The notes under the pieces are model-generated. The model made no database searches. It saw only the letters and a program-made list of their open reading frames with translations, and had not been told where the DNA came from. A stretch of DNA of 30,542 nucleotides from Chitinophagaceae bacterium UBA3961 (GTDB lineage Bacteria > Bacteroidota > Bacteroidia > Chitinophagales > Chitinophagaceae): NCBI GenBank assembly GCA_002385265.1, contig DGDD01000052.1, forward strand, positions 1 to 30,542, given 5' to 3'. A program made the position numbers and the translations under genes. Of this stretch, positions 1 to 8,841 are shown in pieces; positions within the stretch are counted from its first letter, which is position 1, and every line of letters starts with the position of its first letter.

Positions 1-1
1 A

Positions 2-958
2 GATCGTTCCGCGATTTCTGCAAATTTGATGAAAACCATTCTTTCATCCGGATACTTCAAATTGAGCACGTATCGTACTACATACGAAGAAGCATATCAA
101 GATCTAGAGGCAGATAAAGCTGATTTGGTTCTGAATATTCCGCCGCAGTTCGAGCGTTCATTGTACCGAGAGAATAAGCAGTCGTTGTTTATAGCAGTAA
201 ATGCCATCAATGGTTCAAAAGCTACGGTTGGTGCCAACTATCTAAATAGTATCATTCAAGAATTCAATAAAGAAATTCGGCAAAAGCAATACGATGCGCA
301 ACCCATAAAGCCCGTTCAGTTGGAAATCACGAACTCTAACTGGTTCAACCCGCATTTGAATTATAAGCTGTTTATGGTGCCGGGAATATTGGTTGTTTTG
401 GTGACCATGTTAGCCTTGTACATGTGTTCTTTGAACATTGTTCGAGAGAAAGAAATTGGAACTATTGAACAGATCAATGTTACACCCATAACAAAAGTGC
501 ATTTTGTGTTAGGTAAGTTAATTCCATTTTGGGTATTAGGGATGTTTGTGTTTTCATTTGGACTATTGGTGGTTTCGAGGGTTGTGTATGGAATTGTTCC
601 GGCTGGGAGTTTTCTTTTGTTGTATGCTTATTTGGCCTTGTTTCTAGTGGCAATGTTGGGTTTGGGGCTATTGATCTCTACTTATGCCGCTACACAGCAA
701 CAAGCGATGAGTTTGGCCTTCTTCTTAATGATGATTTTTTTATTGCTAAGTGGTTTGTTTACATCAGTAGAAAGTATGCCCCAATGGGCTCAAATATTTG
801 CCCATTTAAACCCGGTAACTTATTTCATAGAAGTAGTACGAATGGTAATATTGAAAGGAAGCGGCTGGGCCGACGTAAAACTGCATTTGCTAGCAACAGC
901 CGGCTTTGCCGTACTCTTCAATACATGGGCGATTTTAAATTATAAGAAACAGGCGTAA
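2..958 (+). CDS. ABC-2 type transporter permease (5' truncated by the window edge)
   Basis: Membrane subunit of an ABC-2 family exporter (YhhJ/YbhS-like), acting in the inner membrane with an ATPase not seen here. The frame is open to the window edge and reads DRSAISANLMKTIL, which fits the usual periplasmic stretch of this family, so the gene begins upstream and neither the TTG at 26 nor the ATG at 29 is likely to be the real start. The visible part has the end of the large soluble loop, then about five hydrophobic segments, beginning near FMVPGILVVLVTMLALYM. The cytoplasmic REKEIGTIEQINVTPI segment after the first of these is the typical family signature. It ends with TAA and is followed by 130 bp without a gene. 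Substrate cannot be told from the sequence. Family assignment is firm. Confidence 0.9.
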   Translation, partial: DRSAISANLMKTILSSGYFKLSTYRTTYEEAYQDLEADKADLVLNIPPQFERSLYRENKQSLFIAVNAINGSKATVGANYLNSIIQEFNKEIRQKQYDAQPIKPVQLEITNSNWFNPHLNYKLFMVPGILVVLVTMLALYMCSLNIVREKEIGTIEQINVTPITKVHFVLGKLIPFWVLGMFVFSFGLLVVSRVVYGIVPAGSFLLLYAYLALFLVAMLGLGLLISTYAATQQQAMSLAFFLMMIFLLLSGLFTSVESMPQWAQIFAHLNPVTYFIEVVRMVILKGSGWADVKLHLLATAGFAVLFNTWAILNYKKQA

Positions 959-1090
959 AGGTTGAATGCGACGAAATTGATATAACGCTGCATTTCTCTA
1001 TGGAGCACTAATAGCAATTGCCGTTCATTGATCTTCTTTAGATCACTACAGGTAGATTACTTATATTAGTAGCTATCAATTTCTACCAAC

Positions 1091-3568
1091 ATGAGAAAAT
1101 ACTTGCTCTGCCTTGCCATTCTATGTGTAATTGCTGATTCTTTCGCCCAATCCAAAGCCCCCGCCTATCCGCTCATCACACATGACCCCTACTTTTCAAT
1201 CTGGTCGTTTACCGATCAGTTGAATGGCTCCGTAACCAAACATTGGACGGGTGCCGATCAATCCTTAAGTGGATTGATCCAAGTAGACGATCAATTTTAC
1301 CGTGTACTAGGCGCAGAAAAAACAAACTACCAATCAATAGTGCCCACTCAAGAAGAGCAGGCACTGGAATTAAAATACAGTTTTGAAACTTCGGGCGCAG
1401 ATTGGACGCTACCCGCATTCAACGATGCCGGTTGGAAAATAGGTGCCACACCTTTCTTGGATCGTGTTGAAGGAAAGGGGACATTGTGGAACACCCGTCA
1501 TATCTATGTTAGAAGAACGGTTTCCATTCCGTATCCTAATCAGGCCAACCTATATATAATAGTTAAGCACGACGATGGCGCTGAATTGTACTTAAATGGT
1601 ACACAAGTGTATGCCTCGCCCGACTATATTTCAAAATACCGGTACATCAAAGTTGACGACAAGATTCGCGCTCTTTTAAAGAAAGGTGAAAACCTCTTCG
1701 CACTTCATGTTGAAAATACCGGAGGTTATGCAGGATTCGATTTCGGTATGGTTGCTGAATTGCCTTCTTCCGTTCCTGCTAATGTTCACAACGCCATTCA
1801 AAAATCGGTTCGAATCAATCCTACCCAAACTATTGTGCAGTTTACCTGCGGAGCTGTTGATGCCACTATTACCTTCACTTCTCCCTTATTAGTGAAGAAC
1901 CTCGATTTGATGGCTCGCCCCGTATCGTATATCAATTATTCTATTAAATCGAACGACAACAAACCGCATAGCGTAAAAGCTTATCTCGGCGCAGCGGCAG
2001 CAATTGCAGCTAATTCCGGAGGTCAGCAGGTGAATGTATCAATTGAATCAATGGGCGCTATTAGCAGTATCAAATCGGGTACGGTAGAGCAGCCCGTTTT
2101 ACAAAAGCGAGGTGATGATTTGAGAATAGATTGGGGGTATTTCTATACAGGAGTATCCGTTCAATCGAAACCCATTCAATACATCAGTTCGGAACAAAAA
2201 GCTTTGAGTTCTTTCGTAAATGCAACCTACGGTGAAACAGCTCCTCAAACGGGAACCGGTTTTATGATGAATACCGTGGTTGATCTTGGAAAAATAAGTG
2301 CCGTTCCAAAAGATCAATTATTTCTTTTAGGATACGATGATCTTTATTCGGTGCAGTATTTCGGAACCAATTTGCGTCCTTGGTGGAATCGCAAGGGCAA
2401 TCGCACCATTGCACTAGAAATGAATGCCGCCTTAACAGAGTACTCAAAGGTCTTGACTGCTTGCACTCAGTTCAACAAAATACTGGAACAAGATTTAGAA
2501 AAAGCCGGTGGACAGCAATTCAAAGAATTGGGCGTTCTGGCCTACCGTCAAAGTATTGCCGCTCATAAATTGGTTCAAAGTTCAAGCGGCGAAATCCTGT
2601 TTTTAAGTAAAGAGAACTTTAGTAATGGGTCTATCAATACCGTTGACGTAACCTATCCTTCTGCTCCTTTGTTCATTGCTTACAATCCTGAGTTAATGAC
2701 GGGTATGCTCAATGGCATCTTCTATTTCAGTGAAAGTGGTAAATGGAGCAAGCCTTTTGCAGCGCATGATTTGGGAACCTACCCATTAGCAAATGGACAA
2801 ACTTATCCGGAAGACATGCCCGTTGAGGAGTCCGGTAATATGATCATTTTGACCGCGGCCATCTGCAAAGCGCAAGGAAATGCGGCTTATGCAAAGAAGC
2901 ATTGGGCCAGCTTATCGCAATGGGTTAACTTTCTTGTTACCGATGGATTTGACCCTGCCAATCAGTTATGTACCGACGACTTTGCCGGTCACCTCGCTCG
3001 CAATACCAATCTTTCTCTAAAAGCCATCGTTGGCATTGGAGGATACGCAATGCTGGCCGATATGTTGGGTGAAAAGGAAACTGCAAAAAAATACAGAGAC
3101 ACCGCGCAGGCCATGGCAAAACGTTGGACAATAATGGCAAACGACGGCGACCATTACAGGTTAACTTTTGACAAAACAAATACTTGGAGTCAGAAATACA
3201 ATATGGTTTGGGATAAAGTATTAGGACTCGGATTGTTCCCCAATTCAGTTTATGAAAAGGAAATCGATTATTATTTAACCAAACAATTGTCGTTTGGATT
3301 GCCGCTCGATAGTCGTAAAACCTATACTAAGAGTGATTGGATTCTCTGGACAGCCGCATTAACCGAAGACCGAACTAAGTTCAATGCGTTGATTGCACCG
3401 GTTTATAAATTTGCTATGGAAACGCCTACCAGAGTGCCTTTGAGTGATTGGCATGAAACGAAAGACGGCACGCAGGTTGGATTTCAAGCAAGAAGTGTAG
3501 TGGGTGGCTATTATATGAAAGTGTTGAAAGACAAATTCAGAGCGAAAGCATTGAATCCCAAAAAATAA
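1091..3568 (+). CDS. Exported GtaA-type glutaminase family protein (DUF4964/DUF5127/DUF4965/DUF1793)
   Basis: 825 aa with a Sec signal peptide (MRKYLLCLAILCVIADSFAQ), so periplasmic or secreted. Residues about 22-85 match the N-terminal DUF4964 region (PLITHDPYFSIWS, then HWTGADQSLSG). Residues about 230-470 look like DUF5127 and about 470-815 like the central and C-terminal glutaminase A region (EESGNMIILTAA, then KYNMVWDKVLGLGLFP, then SDWHET near the end). Between the first two lies an inserted beta-rich module, about residues 88-225 (AGWKIGATPFL, YVRRTVSIP, HDDGAELYLNG, HVENTGGYAGFDFG), resembling a galactose-binding-like fold. Fungal GtaA releases glutamate from glutamine, but many bacterial members have no tested activity, so the substrate here is uncertain. 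The GNAT gene follows after 5 bp and is probably co-transcribed. No T9SS sorting domain is present. Confidence 0.88.
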   Translation: MRKYLLCLAILCVIADSFAQSKAPAYPLITHDPYFSIWSFTDQLNGSVTKHWTGADQSLSGLIQVDDQFYRVLGAEKTNYQSIVPTQEEQALELKYSFETSGADWTLPAFNDAGWKIGATPFLDRVEGKGTLWNTRHIYVRRTVSIPYPNQANLYIIVKHDDGAELYLNGTQVYASPDYISKYRYIKVDDKIRALLKKGENLFALHVENTGGYAGFDFGMVAELPSSVPANVHNAIQKSVRINPTQTIVQFTCGAVDATITFTSPLLVKNLDLMARPVSYINYSIKSNDNKPHSVKAYLGAAAAIAANSGGQQVNVSIESMGAISSIKSGTVEQPVLQKRGDDLRIDWGYFYTGVSVQSKPIQYISSEQKALSSFVNATYGETAPQTGTGFMMNTVVDLGKISAVPKDQLFLLGYDDLYSVQYFGTNLRPWWNRKGNRTIALEMNAALTEYSKVLTACTQFNKILEQDLEKAGGQQFKELGVLAYRQSIAAHKLVQSSSGEILFLSKENFSNGSINTVDVTYPSAPLFIAYNPELMTGMLNGIFYFSESGKWSKPFAAHDLGTYPLANGQTYPEDMPVEESGNMIILTAAICKAQGNAAYAKKHWASLSQWVNFLVTDGFDPANQLCTDDFAGHLARNTNLSLKAIVGIGGYAMLADMLGEKETAKKYRDTAQAMAKRWTIMANDGDHYRLTFDKTNTWSQKYNMVWDKVLGLGLFPNSVYEKEIDYYLTKQLSFGLPLDSRKTYTKSDWILWTAALTEDRTKFNALIAPVYKFAMETPTRVPLSDWHETKDGTQVGFQARSVVGGYYMKVLKDKFRAKALNPKK

Positions 3569-3573
3569 GTCAA

Positions 3574-4020
3574 TTGAATATAATAAGAACCAATTCGGAT
3601 CATCCCGATTTTCAATCCCTCGTGCAAGCCTTGGATCATGAACTGGCCATCATTGATGGCGATGAACACGAATTTTTCGCACAGTTCAATAAAACAGCAA
3701 ATCTTTCAACGGTACTGGTTGGTTATGAAAATGACCAACCGGTTGCCATTGGCGCGCTTCGTCCATATGACAGCGAGGTAGTTGAAGTGAAACGAATGTA
3801 TGTAGTGGACTCGCTTCGAGGTAAAGGGATTGCATCGCAAGTATTGGCGGAGTTAGAAATATGGGCGGCCGAACTTGGATTCAAAAAATGCATTCTCGAA
3901 ACCGGGAAAAAGCAACCTGATGCCATTGCTTTGTATAAGAAGAACGGTTATGCGGTGATTCCTAATTTTGGTCAATACGCCGAAATAGATAACAGCGTCT
4001 GTTTTGAGAAGACTCTTTAA
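3574..4020 (+). CDS. GNAT family N-acetyltransferase
   Basis: 148 aa cytoplasmic acetyltransferase of the GNAT fold. The acetyl-CoA-binding motif A is visible around residues 70-90 (VKRMYVVDSLRGKGIASQVL, with the R-G-K-G-I-A loop), followed by the helix EIWAAELGFKKCILETG and the YKKNGY segment typical of the C-terminal half. The N-terminus NIIRTNSDHPDFQ matches close relatives and no suitable in-frame ATG exists near it, so TTG at 3574 is the most likely start. It begins 5 bp after the glutaminase stop, which suggests co-transcription, although no functional link is obvious. The acceptor substrate cannot be inferred. Confidence 0.87.
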   Translation: MNIIRTNSDHPDFQSLVQALDHELAIIDGDEHEFFAQFNKTANLSTVLVGYENDQPVAIGALRPYDSEVVEVKRMYVVDSLRGKGIASQVLAELEIWAAELGFKKCILETGKKQPDAIALYKKNGYAVIPNFGQYAEIDNSVCFEKTL

Positions 4021-4106
4021 AAACACTTTCTTTCAAACAAGAACTTCATTTTCTATCTAAGTATCTTTTTGTATCTTACGGGTCACCGATTGCTGAGATA
4101 TGATCG

Positions 4107-4125
4107 CTCGATTGTATCGAGTTTT
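4107..4125 (+). promoter_or_regulatory. Short hairpin plus T-run in the eat-eutBC leader
   Basis: CTCGAT-TGT-ATCGAG forms a 6-bp stem with a 3-nt loop and is followed directly by TTTT, about 24 bp before the eat start codon. It resembles a weak intrinsic terminator or attenuator. About 45 bp upstream, at 4062-4071, TATCTTTTTG is a near match to the Bacteroidota -7 element, so the hairpin may lie in the transcribed leader. The stem is short and could be chance. I saw no B12-box-like sequence, so there is no support for a cobalamin riboswitch. Confidence 0.3.
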
Positions 4126-4148
4126 AACACTTAAACCAACGCAATTCG

Positions 4149-5438
4149 GTGGAATCAAAAACAACTTCACTTAAACGGGTACTAAAACCTGTCCATGTAT
4201 GGGCGCTTGCCGTGGGCCTCGTAATTTCCGGAGAATATTTTGGATGGAACTACGGATGGAAAGTAGCCGGTACCTTGGGCTTTTTCATTGCTACACTGAT
4301 TGTAACGGTTTTGTATACCTGCTTTGTATTTAGCTATACCGAGCTTACCACAAAAATTCCTCATGCCGGTGGAGCTTATGCCTATGCTCAAAAAGCATTT
4401 GGAAATCTTGGCGGTTGGATTGCGGGATACGCAAGTTTGGTAGAATTTCTCCTAGCCCCACCTGCTATTGCTCTTGCATTAGGCAGCTATGTTCATTTTC
4501 TTCATCCCGGTATTTCAGTGATGACGGTTGCCATTGGCGCCTACCTGCTTTTCACGGCCGTCAATATTTTGGGAATGAAAGAGTCGGCAATTCTTAATCT
4601 AATAGTTACCATTTTGGCCATCGGTGAATTACTGATCTTCCTCGGCGTGTTGGCGCCTCATTTTGAATGGGCGAAGTTCAAAGCACATAACACAGGCTTT
4701 GGTTGGCCGGGAGTGTTCGAAGCATTGCCCTTTGCGGTATGGTTGTACCTGGGAATAGAAGGAGTGGCCATGGTAGCCGAAGAGGTGATCGATCCTTACA
4801 AAACTATTCCCAAAGGTTATATTCTGGGTATTCTCACGCTTGTATTATTGGCAGTAGGTGTGATGTTGGTGTCGGGGGGTGTAGGTGATTGGCGAGAATT
4901 GAGTTCCATCGATTATCCTCTGCCCAAAGCCATTGCAATGGCACATGGAGAACAGTCGTTTTTGGCAAAGCTTTTTGCCGGTATCGGTTTGTTTGGATTG
5001 ATTGCTTCCTTTCATGGTTTAATGATTGGTTATTCGAGGCAGCTCTTTGCATTATCTAGAGCGGGTTTATTGCCACGGTTTATAGGGTGTGTAAATTCAA
5101 CTTTTCAAACACCACATTGGGCTTTGATTGTAGGCGCCATTATTGGCTTATTGTCATTGGCCACAGGCACTACCGATAAAGTGATTATTTTATCTGCTTT
5201 TGGAGCCATCGTTTTGTACATTATAAGTATGTTAAGTTTATTTCGGGTTAGAAGAATACCGGGTGTGGAGAAGGGCTATCAAACCCCCTTCTATCCTGCA
5301 CTGCCACTTGTTGCATTAGTGCTATCATTGGTCTGTTTAGTAGCCATGGTTTGGTACAATCAGTTTCTAGGTATCTTGTTTTTCTCTATCTTAGGCTTGA
5401 TCCTTCTCTTCTATTTTTTAGTTAGAAAAACAACGTGA
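4149..5438 (+). CDS. eat: Ethanolamine permease (APC superfamily)
   Basis: 429 aa inner-membrane transporter of the amino acid-polyamine-organocation superfamily, matching ethanolamine permeases along its length: KPVHVWALAVGLVISGEYFG at the N-terminus, KIPHAGGAYAYAQKAFG in the second segment region, and FHGLMIGYSRQLFALSRAG in the later loop. About 12 hydrophobic segments are visible. It imports the substrate for the ammonia-lyase encoded next. The start is GTG at 4149, giving the N-terminus MESKTTSLKRVLKPVHVW, as in relatives. Its TGA overlaps the GTG of eutB (GTGA), indicating translational coupling. Assignment rests on both sequence and neighbours. Confidence 0.93.
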   Translation: MESKTTSLKRVLKPVHVWALAVGLVISGEYFGWNYGWKVAGTLGFFIATLIVTVLYTCFVFSYTELTTKIPHAGGAYAYAQKAFGNLGGWIAGYASLVEFLLAPPAIALALGSYVHFLHPGISVMTVAIGAYLLFTAVNILGMKESAILNLIVTILAIGELLIFLGVLAPHFEWAKFKAHNTGFGWPGVFEALPFAVWLYLGIEGVAMVAEEVIDPYKTIPKGYILGILTLVLLAVGVMLVSGGVGDWRELSSIDYPLPKAIAMAHGEQSFLAKLFAGIGLFGLIASFHGLMIGYSRQLFALSRAGLLPRFIGCVNSTFQTPHWALIVGAIIGLLSLATGTTDKVIILSAFGAIVLYIISMLSLFRVRRIPGVEKGYQTPFYPALPLVALVLSLVCLVAMVWYNQFLGILFFSILGLILLFYFLVRKTT

Positions 5439-6811
5439 GCTATCAACACACCATAGGCATACATTCTTATTTGTTCAAAGACCTTAAAACTCTTTTGGCA
5501 AAGGCGAGTCCACTTCGTTCCGGCGACGAAGCGGCGGGTCTTGCGGCTACATCCAATGAAGAAAGAGTGGCGGCTCAAATGACCTTGGCCGATTTACCAC
5601 TCTCATCTTTCATGAACGAAGCAGTGATTCCTTATGAAACGGATGAAGTAACCCGATTGATTTTTGATCAGCACCACGCAGAGAAATTTCAATCCATTGC
5701 CCACTTCACTGTTGGCTCCTTCCGCGAATGGCTTTTGGCCGATGAAACCTCAGGTGCTGTTATCGCTTCGATGCGTGATGCTTTTACTCCTGAAATGATT
5801 GCCGGGGTTTCTAAAATCATGCGAAACCAAGATTTGATTTTGGTGGCACAGAAATGTGAAGTCGTTACCAAATTCAGATCTACGGTAGGTTTGAAAGGGA
5901 CACTGGCAACACGATTGCAACCGAACCATCCCACCGATGATCCCAAAGCGATTCTCGCTTCAATTATTGATGGATTGTACTATGCCAACGGTGATGCTAC
6001 AATTGGCATCAATCCTGCAACTGATAGTCCGGAACGCGTTTTGCAATTGCTGCAATTGATAGATGAACTTCGAACACATTTTGATATTCCAACACAGTCT
6101 TGTGTATTAGCACATGCTACCACAACGCTGGCCTTGGCAGAGAAAGGGGCGCCGGTTGATCTGATGTTTCAATCAATTGGAGGTACACAGCAAACCAATG
6201 AAAGCTTTGGTATCTCTATTTCTTTACTAAAGGAAGCGCGGGAAGCCACTTTGGCCTTGAAGCGAAACGAACGCTCCCAACAAGTGATGTATTTTGAAAC
6301 AGGTCAGGGCTCATCATTAAGTGCCAACGCTCATCACGGAGTGGATCAACAAACTTGTGAAACTCGTGCCTATGCTTTGGCGAAATATTTCGATCCTTTT
6401 CTGGTAAACTCTGTTGTAGGCTTTATTGGCCCTGAATATTTATACGATGGAAAGCAAATTACCCGGTCCGGATTAGAAGATCATTTTTGTGGAAAGATGT
6501 TGGGAATTCCCATGGGACAGGACATTTGCTATACCAATCATGCCGAAGCAGATCAAGACGATATGGACAATCTCTTGAGTTTATTGGTGTTGGCAGGCTG
6601 TAATTTTATCATGGGAGTTCCCGGTTCAGATGATATCATGTTGCATTATCAAAGCACTTCCTATCACGATGCGCTCTATGTGCGTAAGGTATTAGGAAAG
6701 AAGCCTGCACCGGAATTTATGAATTGGCTGGAACAGCAAGGCATGGTGAATGAATCGGGTTTATTGTTGCCCTCATCTTCTATTAAATCTCGATTGCTGT
6801 CTTATATATGA
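5435..6811 (+). CDS. eutB: Ethanolamine ammonia-lyase large subunit
   Basis: 458 aa catalytic subunit of adenosylcobalamin-dependent ethanolamine ammonia-lyase, which converts ethanolamine to acetaldehyde and ammonia. Substrate-site residues known from the enterobacterial enzyme are in place: R160 and Q162 in ATRLQPNHPTDD, N193 in ATIGINPATDS, E288 in YFETGQGS (E287 in E. coli) and D363 in GQDICYTNHAEAD (D362 in E. coli). Length is close to the usual 453 aa. The GTG start at 5435 overlaps the eat stop, and the eutB TGA overlaps the eutC ATG. There is no N-terminal microcompartment targeting extension. The flanks carry no EutA reactivase, shell proteins or aldehyde dehydrogenase, so this is the non-compartment form of the pathway. 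Confidence 0.97.
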   Translation: MSYQHTIGIHSYLFKDLKTLLAKASPLRSGDEAAGLAATSNEERVAAQMTLADLPLSSFMNEAVIPYETDEVTRLIFDQHHAEKFQSIAHFTVGSFREWLLADETSGAVIASMRDAFTPEMIAGVSKIMRNQDLILVAQKCEVVTKFRSTVGLKGTLATRLQPNHPTDDPKAILASIIDGLYYANGDATIGINPATDSPERVLQLLQLIDELRTHFDIPTQSCVLAHATTTLALAEKGAPVDLMFQSIGGTQQTNESFGISISLLKEAREATLALKRNERSQQVMYFETGQGSSLSANAHHGVDQQTCETRAYALAKYFDPFLVNSVVGFIGPEYLYDGKQITRSGLEDHFCGKMLGIPMGQDICYTNHAEADQDDMDNLLSLLVLAGCNFIMGVPGSDDIMLHYQSTSYHDALYVRKVLGKKPAPEFMNWLEQQGMVNESGLLLPSSSIKSRLLSYI

Positions 6812-7575
6812 GTGAAGAATTGCCATTAAACAGTGCATTGTCGAAAGACAGTTGGGAGTATTTAAAGAAATACACCAATGCCAGAATTGCATTGGGTAGA
6901 GCCGGAACTTCATTGCCCACTCAAGAAACGCTTTCTTTCAAATTGTCGCACGCACATGCAAAAGATGCCTTGTTTACCAATTTCAATATTTCTGCAATAC
7001 TAGACTCGTTGAAGCAAGCAACGCTGACTACCATTGTGGTTCATTCTAAGGCATCCAATAGAACAGCCTATTTGAAGCGACCTGATCTAGGACGTGCATT
7101 GGAAACAGAAGGATGGTGGATTGACTCGCAAGAGGCATTCGATGTATTGATAGTGGTGGCTGATGGATTATCACCGCAAGCAGTAAATGAACAGGCAGGT
7201 GCATTAGTAGTAGCGCTCTCAAACCTATTTCAGCAATCAAATTTGAAAGTGGCGCCTATTGTTTTGGCGAAGGAAGCGAGAGTGGCTATTGGTGATGCTA
7301 TAAATGATCAAGTAAAAGCAGCATTGACCATTGTATTGATAGGAGAAAGACCAGGGCTATCGGCATACAATAGCTTGGGGGCTTATCTAACTTATAATGC
7401 CAAATCCGGTTTTACAGATGAAAAACGAAACTGTATCTCAAACATTCATTCGAAAGGATTGAGTATTGAACACGCCGCAGAGAAGATCTTTTCATTGGGA
7501 ATGGAATCCCTTCGTAAGAGAATTTCAGGTGTTGCATTAAAAGACAAGGACTCAAAAAACGAGCTGCATCCTTAA
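6808..7575 (+). CDS. eutC: Ethanolamine ammonia-lyase small subunit
   Basis: 255 aa small subunit that completes the adenosylcobalamin site together with EutB. Recognised by TNARIALGRAGTSLPTQETL near the N-terminus, the HAHAKDALF segment, and VLIGERPGLSAYNSLGAYLT followed by KRNCISNIHSKGLS in the C-terminal half, where the E-R-P-G-L stretch is diagnostic. It is about 40 aa shorter than the enterobacterial protein, lacking the variable N-terminal extension, as is common for short EutC forms. The ATG overlaps the eutB stop by 4 nt (ATGA). No downstream acetaldehyde dehydrogenase follows; an efflux pump with its own promoter comes next. Confidence 0.96.
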   Translation: MSEELPLNSALSKDSWEYLKKYTNARIALGRAGTSLPTQETLSFKLSHAHAKDALFTNFNISAILDSLKQATLTTIVVHSKASNRTAYLKRPDLGRALETEGWWIDSQEAFDVLIVVADGLSPQAVNEQAGALVVALSNLFQQSNLKVAPIVLAKEARVAIGDAINDQVKAALTIVLIGERPGLSAYNSLGAYLTYNAKSGFTDEKRNCISNIHSKGLSIEHAAEKIFSLGMESLRKRISGVALKDKDSKNELHP

Positions 7576-7605
7576 GTTAGTGCGAAGTTTCGCCGCCCGA
7601 TTTCG

Positions 7606-7613
7606 TACTTTTG
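7606..7613 (+). promoter_or_regulatory. Bacteroidota -7 element (TACTTTTG) for the Bcr/CflA gene
   Basis: TACTTTTG is an exact match to TAnnTTTG and is followed by CA, as is common at such promoters. It lies 28 bp upstream of the ATG at 7642, leaving a short leader of about 20 nt. No convincing -33 TTG is seen at the expected distance, so the assignment rests on the -7 element and its position. Confidence 0.6.
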
Positions 7614-7641
7614 CATTTCAATCAACTGAAGTAAACTATAA

Positions 7642-8841
7642 ATGGAGTCTCACCAACGTAAGCAAATCATATTTGTATTAGGATTATTAGCAGCCATTTC
7701 TCCTTTCTCTATTGATATGTACCTTCCCGCTTTTGAGTCTATTTCCAAAGACTTGAACGTTAGCATGGATCGGGTATCTTATTCATTGTCGGCTTATTTT
7801 GCCGGTATTTGTGCAGGACAAATGTTGATGGGTCCGCTTCTGGATCGCTACGGTCGTAAGCCCATTCTATATATTGGATTAATTGGTTACTTACTTGCTT
7901 CCATAGGGTGTTCGGTTTCAACTTCAGTTGAAATGTTGATTGTATTTCGTTTCTTCCAAGCACTAGGAGGATGTGTTGGAATGGTAGCTCCCAACGCCAT
8001 AGTACGTGATTTGTTTCCAATTACAGAGAGTCCGAAGATTCTTTCCATGTTGATTCTGATTTTAGGTGTGTCACCCATTCTCGCTCCAACGGTTGGTGGC
8101 ATTGTGGTAGCTCATTTTAATTGGAATACTATTTTCTTAGTACTAACCGGCATCGTTGGTTTGATCCTATTTGCAGTATACAAGTACTTGCCCGAGAGTA
8201 AAGGTCCGAATCCCGAAATATCCTTAAAGCCAATACCCATACTTAATGGTTTTGGCAGCGTGTTGAAGGAACGACAATACCGTGTGTTCGCAGCAACGAG
8301 TTCTATTGCTGCATCGGCTGTGTATACATATCTGGCGGGCGCCCCATATATATTCATGAAATTATTTGGCGTAAGTGAACAGTCTTTTGGTTGGATCTTT
8401 GCAGTCATCGCTGCCGGATTGATCACTTCTAGTCAATTGAACCGACTTGTTTTGAAAAGAAGGAACAGCCAACAAATTCTTCGCATAGCATTGCCTACAC
8501 AAACTGTAATTGGAGTATTATTAGTGGCAGGTACTTATTTCAATATTTTAGGACTTGTAGGAACTATTATAGCGCTTGTACTCTTTTTGAGTTGTCAAGG
8601 CTTTACATTCCCCAATGCAGTGAGTCAAGCCATGGCGCCGTTTAGCAAGAATGCGGGCTCCGCGGCCGCTCTATTGGGAGCGTTTCAAATGCTTTGTGGT
8701 GCACTCACTTCTTCTTTGGTGAGCCTATTTTTCGATGGTACGGCCATGCCAATGGTAGTGATCATGACAGTGGCTTCTATCATTTCTAGTTCCATTATTC
8801 TTGGTTTTGTAAAGAAGAAAGCGGCAGCCGCGTCTGCTTAA
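7642..8841 (+). CDS. Bcr/CflA family multidrug efflux MFS transporter
   Basis: 399 aa major facilitator superfamily protein, probably a proton-coupled drug exporter with 12 membrane segments in the inner membrane. The first segment contains SPFSIDMYLPAFESI, the hallmark of the Bcr/CflA group, and the loop between segments 2 and 3 carries MFS motif A as GPLLDRYGRKPILY. The APNAIVRDLF segment after helix 4 is also typical. The ATG at 7642 is supported by the -7 element just upstream. Its TAA overlaps the stop of the convergent barrel-protein gene by 4 bp. The transported drug cannot be predicted. Confidence 0.93.
   Translation: MESHQRKQIIFVLGLLAAISPFSIDMYLPAFESISKDLNVSMDRVSYSLSAYFAGICAGQMLMGPLLDRYGRKPILYIGLIGYLLASIGCSVSTSVEMLIVFRFFQALGGCVGMVAPNAIVRDLFPITESPKILSMLILILGVSPILAPTVGGIVVAHFNWNTIFLVLTGIVGLILFAVYKYLPESKGPNPEISLKPIPILNGFGSVLKERQYRVFAATSSIAASAVYTYLAGAPYIFMKLFGVSEQSFGWIFAVIAAGLITSSQLNRLVLKRRNSQQILRIALPTQTVIGVLLVAGTYFNILGLVGTIIALVLFLSCQGFTFPNAVSQAMAPFSKNAGSAAALLGAFQMLCGALTSSLVSLFFDGTAMPMVVIMTVASIISSSIILGFVKKKAAAASA

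Noticed and set aside
529..945. 138-codon open frame inside the ABC permease gene
   Set aside because: It lies fully within the permease in another frame, has skewed Trp/Cys-rich composition and no recognisable domain.
4021..4148. Cobalamin riboswitch upstream of the B12-dependent eut operon
   Set aside because: No B12-box-like sequence or suitable multi-stem structure could be seen in the 128-bp leader.
7582..7593. GCGAAGTTTCGC palindrome after eutC as a terminator
   Set aside because: The loop would be only 2 nt and no T-run follows, so it does not meet the pattern of an intrinsic terminator.
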